From the NCBI GenBank assembly GCA_030549335.1, contig CM060194.1:71770077-71834076 (forward strand): a DNA stretch of 64,000 bases. Reading direction: 5' to 3'. This document shows, in pieces, positions 29,063-45,119 of this stretch (position 1 is the stretch's first letter; the number at the start of each line of letters is the position of its first letter). The notes beneath the pieces are model-generated. The model ran no database searches and was not told the origin of the DNA. It saw nothing but the letters and a program-made list of their open reading frames with translations. A program made the position numbers and the translations under genes. Source of the DNA: Pontederia crassipes. Its lineage: Eukaryota; Streptophyta; Magnoliopsida; Commelinales; Pontederiaceae.

Positions 29063-29605
29063 ACTTTAATGGTGCACTTGTGCGTGTGTACGTAAAAGAA
29101 ACGCCTCTGATCAGGATGCGGATGCTGTTCGACTTGCATTATTAATAATCAATGATTAATTCAAGTGATGTGATGCTCAAACGTTCAATTAAATCATCAC
29201 CAATATGTTCATACATTTGTCCATCATTAAGTTTTCTAATTACGTTGGGTGTTGTGAAAATATAAAGCATAAACATGACATTATAACGACAATTCAAGGT
29301 TCGGTGAGGGGGAAATGAGGGTAATACTGTTTCCCGGATGTATCTGCAAAGAGTTTCATGACTGCTCAATTACATTCATTATTACTTATGTCCCACAAAT
29401 ACATCTTTGCTAGTACTTTTATGAACCAAGTCATTGCACTTACATATTGAACAGAAGCGAGATATACTAGGACTATTTATTGCTTTATGAGTTGCTCACA
29501 ATACATACAACTAAGAAGGAATGAAGCCAATGATCAAAGTAGATACAAACCAATATGTTATTCCTCCCCATCCGAAGACAATGTACAAGTATCGCACTTA
29601 TTTGC
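29063..29605. other. Convergent 3' region between polygalacturonase and MAP kinase
   Basis: The 3' untranslated regions of both genes must lie here. It is AT-rich and contains several AATAAT-like signals, for example near 29141-29150, but no coding potential. Confidence 0.7.
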
Positions 29606-33347
<3,742 letters not shown>

Positions 33348-33510
33348 TCCCTCGGCCTTAAAAAGCGCCCTCGTCCCTCGAAACGAGGACTCGACAACAA
33401 AGAAGAGAGCGCAAAGGGGGAAGATGGATCGAACAAAGACAGCAAAAGGGAGTAAAAAAGGATCGACCTTTGGGACTTGAAATGGCTACGAAAAGCTTCT
33501 GAAGTCTCTG

Positions 33511-33517
33511 TTATATA
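33511..33517 (-). promoter_or_regulatory. TATA box candidate of the MAP kinase gene
   Basis: TATATAA on the minus strand lies about 165 bp upstream of the start codon. This predicts transcription start near 33480 and a leader of about 130 nt. It is the only clear TATA match in the proximal upstream region. Confidence 0.5.
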
Positions 33518-33520
33518 TGT

Positions 33521-34036
33521 AAAAAAAAAGCTTTTTTAAAGCACTCTCGTCTCCTCCTCCTCCGCCGTGGTCATCCGTTCAAGTCGTCTCTCCCCAGATC
33601 CCTCGGCGTCAAAAGGAGCTGTAGCGAACGCGCAGAAACAGTCAGAGACGGCAATATGCGTACATACTGCATCTGCAAACATCATCATCGATCTGCCGTG
33701 CGGTCAGCTGTCATGGTGGAGAGAGAGAGGACTTACGGATATGCTTTGAGTTCGCTGCGTTGAATACTCGCAAGTTGGACAAGGCGGCCATGTCGACCAG
33801 CCAAACATCTTGGTATTCAAAACTTTGTTTTGACTTCATTCCATACAAAGTGAAAACAGAAGAAAATAACATAAGTGAATCTTTTTTTTTTGTCACCTCT
33901 GTAAATTAACCTTTATATTTCATTCAATTGTTGCTGATCATTTTTTTTGTTCTTTCTACTCAACTTCAGTGGGACGGTTGACTCCACTCGAGCGTGATCT
34001 CTTCTGTGTAAATTAATATTTATACCCTATTCTTTA

Positions 34037-34067
<31 letters not shown>

Positions 34068-34390
34068 GGGGTATGTTGTATGTACATTCGAGGAGAATTC
34101 AATTGAACGCGTATACAGATTATGTTGGTTCTTATTATATTCTATTTAAGGATGTCCAAGTATTCATCCTTGTTTTATTATATATACATAAATTTGATAA
34201 TAATTAATCACCCCATTGCATCCTACATTAACCTTTGTGCTTAGATGAACACTAAATTTTGTTGTTATACTAGGTACAAATATAATCCACTCTCAGCTCA
34301 CATAACATTTCTCATATCAGCATCTCTGGTGTGAAGTTTATCTATAAATATCATCATCTCTTTATAATTAGATAGTAAAACTTTGTAAAA
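33521..34390. other. Upstream region of the MAP kinase gene
   Basis: It contains an (AT)n run near 34040-34060 and no gene. Distal promoter elements are expected here, but I cannot assign any. Confidence 0.5.
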
Positions 34391-34404
34391 TTCATCTCTT
34401 TAAC

Positions 34405-34600
34405 AACAACAATAACAACAACAACAAAGCCTTATCCCACTAGATGGGGTCGGCTACATGAATCATACGACGTCATTCCGCTCTCGTTGATTCATGTTCA
34501 TAAGATTCGACAGGGTTTTACGCTGACTGTCGAAGTCTAACACAACCCTCCTTCTTTATCCGGGCTTGGGATCGGTTATAAAATATATGCGGAGTTAAAG
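34405..34600 (+). mobile_element. Au-like SINE
   Basis: A 196-bp insert is flanked by a perfect 14-bp direct repeat, TTCATCTCTTTAAC, at 34391-34404 and 34601-34614. One end has AACAACAACAACAAAGCCTT and then TGGGGTCGGCTACATGAATC. I recognise these as the widely conserved sequence of the plant Au SINE family. The length fits, as Au elements are about 180-200 bp. It has no coding capacity and depends on LINE enzymes. Confidence 0.82.
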
Positions 34601-34614
34601 TTCATCTCTTTAAC

Positions 34615-35293
34615 AGTTATCTAAAAAAACTATTGCAATTTTTGGTGCAGGGAATCATCATGGCTATACATCCAAATATGTCAGCTGAACTCATTTCATT
34701 TAATTCATTAAAGAATATATTAACACCGCATCATTTGGGGTATTAGATGAAAAATTATGATCGAAGTTATATGAACATTTCATTTTTCGTTAAAAAAAAA
34801 GAAACAGTTAAAATAAGTAAGATGGGTGGATTAGTCTGGTTTGGACTTTCAAATATTAAAATGCAACTCTTTCCGAAACCATTTTATAAGCTTTTTTTTT
34901 AAAATAAAAGTATAAGTACTTCACTTTACAATTTGATCGCGGGCATCAGTTCTAACTACATGAAAAAAAAGGGAAAATAAAACTCCGGTCCTTGGCTGCC
35001 TTGAGTGGTTGGTGGACCATAACAATCAATAGAGAGGGACCATTAGAAGGTGACCTGTATTTTATCATAATAATTAATAAGATAATAAATATGTTATTAT
35101 TACTAAATCTGAAAAGTCAGCGTTGTTACATAACGTATGCAAAAACAAAAATAAAATTACCACTTGACAATTGGAGTTGGTAATAATTAGTATATGTCAA
35201 AAAGCTCAAATATGCATATTTATTTATATGATTACGTTTACGTATGTAATTTTGTATGTGTCTCCCGAAGGGCTGGACTCTATCATTCTTGAG
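34615..35293. other. AT-rich intergenic sequence
   Basis: I see no gene or transposon terminus here. Confidence 0.5.
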
Positions 35294-36474
35294 ATAAATT
35301 ACTTCAAATGTTTTTAAACTTTAACATTTTTCGTTATCTTTCAATTTTAATTTGTAATAAGATTGTCTTTCAACTTTAAACTTATTTCACCAAATATTAT
35401 TTTCACTAGTTACAGACAATTATCTGATCGCCTTGTTGACGTAGCGTAGACGTGGCTATTTCTCTCTCCTCATGGTAAGCATTTGTTGACATAACAACAT
35501 AAAAATAAAATAATAATTAAAAATGAAGTATTGGCGGTAGTAGTCCCGATCGTCGATAGTAGTCCAGCGGTCATTGGCGGTCAAGGCTCCTCTCGTGCGC
35601 TGATGAAGAGAACGGGGGGCAAGATTGTCCTAGAGTGCGTCGATCATCGATGATCGAGGCTCCCCTGCACAACTCTCTCTCCTACTCTTTAGTTCTCGTT
35701 CTCTTCTACTTTATCGCTGACGAAAGGCAAATCCAGACAACCTACTCTAGCAATCTGATCCTCCTCCCGCACTGGCGACCTAGCTCCAGCTCCTGTGATC
35801 CATCTCTCACTCTAACGACCTAGCTCCTGCTGTGACCTCCCATCATCGATGGTCGTTGCAAGCTAGATACTGCTTACTTCGTTCGTCCGTCATCGTTGCA
35901 AGTCGAATCTGGTCGTGTCCGACTGCTAGAAACCATTTCATGGCCAGTTCTGTCCCCCCTTTTCTCGCGTGTTGGTGAAGACGGGGGGCGCACACTATCA
36001 TCGATGATGCACCCAATGTCCCCCTATCGAATCCGTCCACGTGCGACTGGAGATCTCATCCCAACACCTATGACGTGTGAGATGCACTCTTTGATTTTCA
36101 TCACCGTATGAGAGGTGGGGGAGGTATGTACGTGCACATCAATCCCCTTGAAAGAACCCAAGAGAGGGGGTGAGCCTCCCCCCCCCCCCAACGATCTCAA
36201 TCGTTCCTGTTGCATTTCAGACTTCACCAAAGCGATCTTCTACGCAAGCATTTTTTTATTTTTTAAATGTTGCCTTGTCTATAAATGCTTGCGTGGAGGA
36301 GAGAGAAGATATCGCGTCGACGCCACGTCAGCCATGTGATCGGTAACAACCTATAACTAGTGAAAAGAGCATTTAGTGAAACGAGTTCAAAGTTGAAGGA
36401 CAGCTTGTTACAAAGTAAAATTGAAGGATAGCGTTAAAAACGGTCAAAGTTAAAGGGTATTTCATGTAATTTAT
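35294..36474. mobile_element. Long-inverted-repeat foldback element
   Basis: The left arm (about 35294-35470) and right arm (about 36290-36474) are imperfect inverted copies. For example, TTCAACTTTAAACTTATTTC on the left matches the complement of GAAACGAGTTCAAAGTTGAA on the right, and both arms carry a TGACGTGG-type inner motif. Arms of about 180 bp suggest a Mutator-like or foldback MITE. The GC-richer middle has short frames without family similarity, and I see no clear 9-bp target duplication. Confidence 0.72.
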
Positions 36475-36522
36475 TTGTCATTCTCGTCATCTTATGTATC
36501 GTCCTTTCAACTTGTTCTTTAA

Positions 36523-37546
36523 GGGTGTGTTTGGCAATAGAACTTTGCCTATGGGCAAAGTTCTGCCAAACACCCTTCACGATGGGAACTTTCGAAGTTC
36601 CCGTCACGTGACACCTCCGTCAAACTTTTCTTGCCAAAGTTCCCGAAAAAGTGTTCTCACCAATCGTGAGAACTTTGCTAGTGACATAAACTTTTACCTT
36701 TTTTCTCTCTCCTTTCTCTCCCTCGTTAATCTCTTCCTCTTTTCTCGTTGTCACCACCCCTGTTGTCTCCGCTGCTGCTGCCGCCGCACCCCAACCGTCT
36801 CCGTTGCTGCTGTCGTCACCCTCAACATCTCCGCTGCCATCGCCATCGCCTCTGCTATTGCTGTCGTCGCACCCAACTATCTCCGCTGCTACCGTCGCCG
36901 CCCCCATCGTCTCTGTTGCTGCCGTCGCACCCCAACCATCTTCGTTGCTGCCGTTGCCGCCCCCATCGTCTCTGTTGCTGCCGTCGCACTCCAACCATCT
37001 TCGTTGCTGCCGTTGCCGCCCCCATCATCTTTGTCGTTGCTGTCGCCGCCCTACATTGTCTCCCCTGCTGCCGCCGTCGTCGCCCCCCCCCCAATCGTTC
37101 TCCTCCCGCTCCTCCGCTCGGATTTGTCGCCTTCATCACTCTCTCTGTCCTTTCCCTCCTCTATGTAGATGAATAAGCAATGCAACGCCGGCCGGGTCGT
37201 CGGACTGGATAGGCACAGGGACAGTTGCGATCGCAACCATGCTCCAACCTGCAAGCGTGGAGGACGTCCAGGTGTACATCACGAGTGGATGGCAGGGCCG
37301 TCGTCCTAGTCGACGATGGCGAAGCGTGGGAAGGGGCCTGGAGAAATGGTGTGAGACTGGATGAGGAGACTGAAGGTCGTCGAGCATTGTCCGTTCCCCG
37401 TCGCCCACCATGGATGCCCACTGTTCAGCCAGTCCAAGTTCTAGTTGCGCAAGAATTTTATCCAAACACCATCTGAGAACTTTCATTTCACATCAGAATT
37501 TTTTGAGAACTTTGAAGAACTTTGGTTTCTCGATCCAAACACAGCC
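36523..37546. mobile_element. PIF/Harbinger-type (Tourist-like) element
   Basis: The left end reads GGGTGTGTTTGG and the right end is the inverted match CCAAACACAGCC, both bordered by TAA (36520-36522 and 37547-37549), the TWA target duplication expected of PIF/Harbinger. A second, internal inverted pair (AACTTTGCC, GGCAAAGTT) follows at the left end. The 1,024-bp interior contains a GC-rich minisatellite rather than a transposase. Confidence 0.75.
36755..37110. repeat. GC-rich minisatellite, 59-bp period at its core
   Basis: Variants of GTTGCTGCCGTCGC recur throughout. From 36906 to about 37070, near-identical units recur every 59 bp (anchor CATCGTCTCTG at 36905 and 36964, then a variant at 37023). 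The period is not a multiple of three, so the overlapping open frames (Ser/Pro/Leu-rich on plus, Gly/Asp-rich on minus) are unlikely to be proteins. Confidence 0.8.
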
Positions 37547-37681
37547 TAATAGTATTTTCTTCAACATTAGAATTGTAAAGTTACATTTTAGTTTAGTTCC
37601 AAAATCAGACCAAACCGATAAATAGGATCGGTTCAATCATGAATCAAAAGACATTGATTTAGTCCAAATCAACACAACAAA

Positions 37682-40600
37682 TGTAACACCCCAAATTTTA
37701 CCCCTAAATTGCCAAGGGCGACTAGGTCATTCGACTGTGTTAATTTGTTCGCCATCATATAATCATAAAATAATATTATCTTCAATTAAATCAGTGGAAG
37801 CATAAAATCATTTAAAAAGACAAAAGAATCCTTCAATTAAATGTGGAAAACTTCATGAAACTTTAAAAGTATGGTTATAGAATTGAAAACACCACTAAAC
37901 ATCATCATTAATAGCAATTTAAAGCATCTGAAAAATCATAGTCAAACATCTCTTTGAAAATGAAATCAGAAGACTCTAAAACATCAAGACTCTAAGACAA
38001 TTCCATGATGCAGTGGTTGGTGTGCAATTTTTATTGTCATGAGTTGAGTCATCATCCATCCAAATCATTGTGCACCTCCATGGATTCAGAATGCAGAGGT
38101 TTCCCGTGTTAGAGTATATAAAGGACATACAATGCAATGTCATATTTCTAAACAGGATACTACATGATATGCATCATCATCTTCATATGAAAGAAGGAAA
38201 CAATACGCCTATACATTATGTCTACATGTCAGTCATCAAGAACAATTTATCATCATGCATTCACAAACTGTAGCATGGAAGACATGTAATCATCATCACA
38301 CTTATAGTATAGAAACATTCATAACATTTAATCAATTCAATTCATATGCACATAAGTGAGATACACTTATCATAATCATTGCCTTCATAACTTTCCTTTT
38401 GGTTGTTTTATCACCCTTTCGAACTTTCACTTGTGTGGGACATTATTCCAATCGATCTATCGGCCCTTTTCATTAGGTTATTTCGTTGCCCTCTCAATAT
38501 ACTAGAAAGGCCTAAGAGACAATGCTTCTCTCTCACCTCAAAGTGACATCAGAATGTACAAACTGTTGTCAATATATGTAACGATCATTCTGGGCTCTCC
38601 CGAGAGCAACATCGGAATGGCACATCATTACCGATGTGTGTAATGATCATTCCGAATAAGATATCCGATAAAGGATCATAGATGGGCGACATGTAACATC
38701 ATCCACAACTGTGTTTATTATGCTTTTCTAACAATAAACATTACATCGCAACAACAAATATTACGTCGATCAATCTTCGTATTGTAACCTAATTACGTGG
38801 AGATCATACATATACATGTATCTAGGTTCTTCTACAGTCATCAAGCATCAATACATATCATTAATACCTTGAAAATAATATTTAAAATATCATATAATCA
38901 TTTTTCATGCGATCACAATCGTGATGGATTGGTTACGATCGTGACAGAATCCTGAACAATCCGCCTTTCTATCATGGTCATGCTAGTTATTAGTCATAGT
39001 CGTGCCGGACTATGTCATGGCCATGACATTATCTATCATGGGCATGACAGAAGATTTGTCAGAGGCGTGATAGAAGCTCGATTTTGGGTTGATCCCAACC
39101 CTTTTGTCATGGGTTCGCCACACCCGTGACAGAGCTCTTGAACTCCGCCATCCAATCCAATTTTACACGATTTTGATTTAGAAATTGGGGAAAACGATCT
39201 ATTGCTTCTAAAACCAACACATACATGTTCTCCAGACATTATAGGATCAAAACAACATCATAAAATATATTAAAACATTCAATTCCAATTATTAGTATTC
39301 ATCCCCAATTCATAAACATCAAGATGAACACATGAGCCCTAACTATTGAATCTAATCATAACATCTATTCATGGCATAGATCAAATCATAAAAGTCTATA
39401 CATGCATAGATCAAATCAATAAACAAGATCCCTCAATCACAATTCAATAAGATAAAAAAGTGTCATCTTGCTCTTAATTCATTACAAGAAAAACATTGAG
39501 AGATGAGAGAGGGTTTGGATCCTTTTTACATACCTTGATCTCAGATCCTCCTCTTTCTTCCTCTTTTTCATTCACCATATTCTTCTCTTTCTCCTTCCTC
39601 AAGCCCTAGTCATCAAGATGTTGGGTCAAGATTTTAATGACATATAATATTTTGATGAAACAAAACTCGAATGATTAAAGTTGAAATGTTAAAAAAGTTT
39701 AAAGAAAAATGGATAACTTTATGCACTATGATTTGATTAAATAATTGTCACTGATCTGATTAGTTTTGGATGAATTAGAGCATTGTAGAGAATTCTGTTA
39801 GCTTTCCATAGACTCTAAGATCATCTAATTTGGATAACCGTGCAAAAAAGTTATGATCAAAAGAGTGCAGGTTGGTCAACCTGCTGGTCGACGCAAAGGT
39901 CGGTCGAGAAGACACCGGTCGACCGAACAGAAGACGCCGGTCAACCGATAACTACTGATCCTGCTCCGGACGACGTCGAGCCGATACCGTTTGATGTGTC
40001 GATCGACAGACCGGTCAACCGATCAAGCGCAGAAGTTGAAGAAAGTGCGCAATTGTCACGTAGACCGATCGATCGGTCAAGAAGTGCGGTCGACCGGCCT
40101 CCGAGTCAAATAAACAATAACGATCAAATTTTAAGGAGGAATATGTGGAATAATTTCTGGACGAATTTTTCACACATTGAAGACTATAAAAGGAGTGTCA
40201 AAACCAAAGGCAAATGCATCCATTCCCTCATTGAAGAAAAGCTTCAAGTTATTAAAGAGAGATCATTTTCTTGGAGTTTTTATTTTATAGCTTTCTCTTC
40301 TTGTGAGCATAGAATTGTAAAAGAGAAAAACACTTTTATTTAAAAAAAAACTGAGAGAACTCCTGTGTAAAAGAAGTTCAAAATCTTACATCTTGAGCGA
40401 GAGAAATAGATTAGCTTCCTAGGAGGATAGGTTACCTTGCCTCTCGAAGCGGAGAAAAATGCAGTGGTGTAAATGGCTTTCTTCCTTGCCCCATTTGGAA
40501 CAAAGGAAGTGCTAGTGGAATCGCTGACGGTCTCGAGGTCGAGAAGTCGGAGCGAGGACATAGGTCAAGGTGTGGTCGAACCTCGTCAATAACCACCGTG

Positions 40601-40884
40601 TCTATTTGTGTTTGATTTTCTCTCTCTCTCCCTCGTTCATATTGTGTTTATAATCTGAATTGCAAAGGTTTTAAGAATCGGTTTTGTGCTTCCGTGACGA
40701 TATTTGTGAAATCGATATTTTTTATTGAACATCAATTTCCCCTCCCTCCTCTTGGTGCTTTTTGGAATCCTATACAAGATGTGAAGAAAAGAGGTAAACA
40801 ATAGAAATAAAGAATTTTATATAAGGAAGATATTTGGACAAAAAAATTTAAATTACCCTTAATGATAAAATCTGGGGTAATACA
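37682..40884. mobile_element. Ty3/gypsy (Tekay/Del-like) solo LTR, split by a second LTR
   Basis: It starts TGTAACACCCCAAATTTTAC and ends CTGGGGTAATACA, the terminal pattern I know from chromovirus Tekay/Del LTRs. A perfect 5-bp duplication, ACAAA, flanks it at 37677-37681 and 40885-40889. No internal gag-pol, primer site or partner LTR is present, so it is a solo LTR left by recombination between two LTRs. Without the nested insert it is about 2.04 kb, which fits the long LTRs of this lineage. Lineage assignment rests on terminal sequence and length only. Confidence 0.85.
39619..40774. mobile_element. Nested solo LTR, probably Copia
   Basis: A segment beginning TGTTGGGTCAAGATTTTAAT lies inside the gypsy LTR. 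It is bounded by the direct repeat CAAGA (extendable to CAAGATG) at 39614-39618 and 40775-40779. The interior has GGTCGACCGG-type palindromic motifs and ends near TTTCCCCTCC...ATCCTATA, reminiscent of Copia Angela/SIRE-type LTRs. Its last bases do not read CA cleanly, so the right border could be off by one or two bases. No coding region remains. Confidence 0.68.
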
Positions 40885-41924
40885 ACAAAACGTTTTCTTT
40901 TCTTCGGCAAAATATCACTTAAACCTGATAAAAATAGAGTTAAACCAGACATTTGATATTATGCTAAAAAAAAATAAAATAGTGAATGATGGAAAATACT
41001 GGTGATTGGTGAATATAGAAAGAAAGTTTTTTTAAAGAAGGAAGATGGGAAAAAATGAAAAGTGGTGGAAATGGGAACGAGTGTAGATTCTCATGATGAC
41101 TATTAGGAAAAAAACAAAATAAATAAATAAAATATAAATTTACATATTTACATAACTCTAAAATATGAATATATCAAATTACAAAAATACTATATATAAC
41201 AACCATAAAAATTAAAGTTCTTAATGTCTGACCATTTCAGAAGACGTCATAGGTTGTTTTTTTTTTGCATAATTTTACATGTTCATTCATATCAGATTTA
41301 TTTAAGTTAATAAAAATAACATTATTTTAACAAAAATATGGTTCAATATATCAATAAATCATGATTTATTTCACTAGCCCATTCGATCCAATTTTCAAAC
41401 CATTGTACAAAGTTTTTAATTCGAATTCTTTCATAAAAAAATTCATTCCAAAATTTGTTAACTTTTTAACGAATTTAAATATTTGTTTATTCTTAACTCA
41501 AAAATTGGAGAAAACATCACATTTTTTGTTTTTATTTTATTAACATTTTTAATGTATTGGGAAAGTAAATGGACAATGATATTTAATAATATTAAATAAT
41601 TAAGTTAATTAAACTATTTATGGATCTTATGCATTGAGATATGTTCTTAGACTAAAATTTAATTTTTTTATAATTTAGCATTAGATGTGAAAATGTTACA
41701 ATTTGGAGGATTTTAAGATAAACATTAGCAATGATATATTTTTAAGACTTATTTGATTTGTTTCCCTTGTTTAATAATTATATCAGTCTAAAATTGGTTT
41801 ATTTCTATCAATTTATTCTTGATTATGCCTTATATTCGTCCCGGCTGTTAAACTAACAATTACCCACCTACATATTCATTGCTATTCAAACCCATGTAAT
41901 TATAGTAATTACATAATACTATAT
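40885..41924. other. AT-rich intergenic sequence
   Basis: Very AT-rich. I see no gene or transposon terminus. Confidence 0.5.
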
Positions 41925-43011
41925 TATATTTTCTATCAATCTTGTTGACATTCACATTATTATCAATCCATAAAAAAAATATTGCATAATAGGATTCTCT
42001 TTATATAACATTTATCTTTTATCCTAATTATTCCTCCTTTCAGTTTGAGTTTATCATACATCAAATCAAGAGCAAAAAGTTCATTTAATACATCAACAAT
42101 TCAATATAAAAACACCCTTAAAATCGGATAAAAATCTGGGCCTAGTACAATAAAATTTGAGTCGGGTTTGTGAAGAGCACATGCCGAGTCACACTATAAG
42201 AAAATGGACGATTAGCGACCTAAGATAAGTGACGCTAGGGTGGCGCTATTACGTCTTCGCGGTGAAGAGCGCCTCATTCGCATCTAGCTAGCACCACAAA
42301 AATGAGACGCTGCATATCGGTGGCTACTAGCGTCGCAATGGAGTCAAAGTAAATGAGACGCTACTAGTGTCACGAGTTGACTCTATCTCGACGTTATTAA
42401 GACGCGTGGTTTATGACTGTGCGTAGAAGACATGCGTCGCTAAGTTGACGTGCAAGGGGCGCTAGATATGAGGCGTGATTCCGGTGCCCACGAGTCGCTA
42501 CTCTAGGCACTAGGAAGGCGCTGAAGTGACGCAATATGATGGTGTATGCGTTGCCAATGAGACGCGACTATGGCGCTAAGGATGATATATTTAACTCGGC
42601 ATCGATAGTCTTTGCGACGCGAATGGGATGCTATGGAGTCGTTACTTTCAATTTTTTTACCCATTCAATCTTCATTTTTCCCCTTCTCAGACCATACAAT
42701 TATATAATGCATATAAAAATGCATTGATATTCATCACAGGCAATATAAAAGCATCACAGGCAGTATAAGAGCATCACATGCAATACAAGAGCATCACAGG
42801 AAATATAAAAGCATCACATGCATAATATTTAACATAAAAATACGAAAAGTAATAAACTGAACTAACAAACTATATGTATATCTAAATCTATATGTAACAA
42901 AAGCATTGTTTGTATTCATGGGTTGTTTCTATCCTAGGTTTGGGAGTTATTGTTATCATTCCGGACATTCGACCCAGACGTGCTCGGTCCATGGCCTCGC
43001 GGGGATGGATT

Positions 43012-45083
43012 CTATGTCGGGATCAATCCTTGAATCGCTTGCAATAGCGGAGCCAACTGCTGCGACAACTGCTTTGACACCTGCCGCGATATCTGCTCCG
43101 ATAACTGCTGTGGTAGCTGCTGTGATAGCTGTAACACATCAGGTGCAGCGGATGAGCTCGCAGCAGATGGACCGCCTGCATATCCTCCAATCCTCCTAGG
43201 TATCTGAGCGGTTGTGCCGAGGCCACGCAAGTACCTTCTGGTGTCGTGCCGGCCACCTCCTCCCAACCAGCAGGATCCTCTACGAAATAGAAAAATCATT
43301 CAATCATATAATATATAAATTATATATCAAGAAACACAAATTAAAAACATGACAAAACCAACGAAGAAACATTACCTGGTGGCTGAGTGCTCGGATCATC
43401 TCCATACTTTTCATTCATTTTCGCATTATAATCATTCTATAAAATTTAAACATTATGTATTTCAAAAATAGTGCACTAACGGCAATAACCAAATGACCAT
43501 GTCATGAGACTTACCAGAAGCCTACGAGTAGTGGGCGTGACTAGGTCGTTTGTCTTCCGCTTATGCACGGCCTCATAGACCACACGAAAGTCTACGGGAC
43601 CGTCTTCTTTCTCCTCCTACAATAAAGTTTGAAATTTGATACCATGACTATAATTTAAAAGATTGATAAATTGAATTTATATGTAAATTACCATGCGTCG
43701 TCGATGCTCATCAAATCGCATCGATCCCTCTATGTGTATGTGGGCCTCGGGCTTCGAAAGACGGTTAACTCTTGCCTTTTCCGACTTCCTGTGCCATCGT
43801 TCATCCGTCCTTTGTGAACATCAAATACTTTGCACTTTCAAAAACTATAATTTTCATAAAAATAATTTAAAATTAAACATACTTACCACTTCCTACAGAG
43901 GGACTTCCAAATCGAGCACCTAATATGTCTTGGGCATCTTTGTATGCCCTGCTCCAAAGTGAGGCCGGCGGACGTGACGACCTCGCGAAACTTGTATAAT
44001 CGATTTCGGAGGCGTTTCATAGCGACCTCCTCAAAAGCTCTCCGGATCATCCCTAAACTAAGATCCGGATGAAACTGATTTGTCTCTTACAAATAGAACG
44101 TTAAAACTTAGTAATTTTAAAATAAATATAAATCAAATTATGTAACTCAAATAGAAGATCGTACCGTAAAGGCTCGAAAGATGTCATCCCGCACTTAAAT
44201 TGAGACATCTTTCCAGGATCCTGCCCCTTCCGGCAAGTGGAAAAGAACGAGAGCATTAACATTCTGCACGGCACTAGCGGGTATGAAAGTGGTCCTGCGA
44301 ATTACAAAGAAGAATTAATTTTCAATGATAACTAAAATTATAAATACAACTTTTTTAACTTACGGTCGAGAAATATTATTCACAGTGATCACCCCATTAT
44401 CGTGTAATCACTCGAAGAAAAATCATCATCCGGTACAGCTGGAGTAGGCTGTGAAGGTCCGACGTCATCTACGGGACCTAATACATAATAAATCGTTAGT
44501 GTCATACCAAATTAAAGTTGTGATAATTCATAGATGTACAGTAATGTTCTCACCTCGATTGATGTGTACCGTAACATGATCAGGCAGTCCGCTCGTCTGA
44601 ATCTATTGAGCTAGCTGCTTGTGCTATCGGCGACGTAGCAACTAACATTATTAAAAAATAATTAATATAATTAATTAATAAATATCAATAACAATAAATA
44701 TATCACCTGGCGTAAGATGTCGCTCGCCAACGCTAAAATATGATGAAACGTCCGATATTCTCGTCAGTGGAGGTGGGATAGCAACTGTCATCATAAGAAA
44801 ATACATAAAATTTGGCTCCTATTTAAAATTGTATATCACCTACAATGTGTCATGTACCTGGAGTGATATATGGAGCAGACCCACCAATGGATCGCCTGCT
44901 ATGTGACGATCTGGCTATGTGCCCCGTCGGCGGCGGAGGAACTGATATTATTAAAAAATGAAATTAACTATTATAATCAACTATAAATAAGCAGCTGATA
45001 ATAATTATATTACCTGATGGTTGTGATGTCTGACTCATATGGAATGAACGCCTGGAAGAGCGAGATGACCCAGATGCCCTCAT
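43012..45083 (-). pseudogene. TNPA-like gene (plant transposase Ptta/En/Spm family), degenerate
   Basis: A run of short exons can still be traced, starting MRASGSSRSSRRSF at 45083, then VPPPPTGHIARSSHSRRS (about 44939-44862) and VAIPPPLTRISDVSS (about 44788-44710), with GT-AG borders. Downstream are WKDVSI-stop-VRDDIFRAF (about 44220-44170), AFEEVAMKRLRNRLYKF (about 44035-43985), KARVNRLSKPEAHIHIEGSM (43777-43710), GPVDFRVVYEAVHKRKTNDL (about 43600-43540) and NDYNAKMNEKYGDDP (about 43435-43390), ending in a Gln-rich tail. These are the conserved segments of the Transposase_24/TNPA family, which binds subterminal repeats. An in-frame stop near 44205 and apparent frameshifts near 44575 and 43240 show it is inactive. 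Confidence 0.8.
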
Positions 45084-45119
45084 TTCATGACTGAAAAAGA
45101 AGAAAGAAGCTTCTCTTAT

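Noticed and set aside
37682..40884. CRISPR-like or satellite array suggested by repeated short words
   Set aside because: The repeats are irregular in spacing; terminal sequence and target duplications identify the region as nested LTRs in a plant genome.
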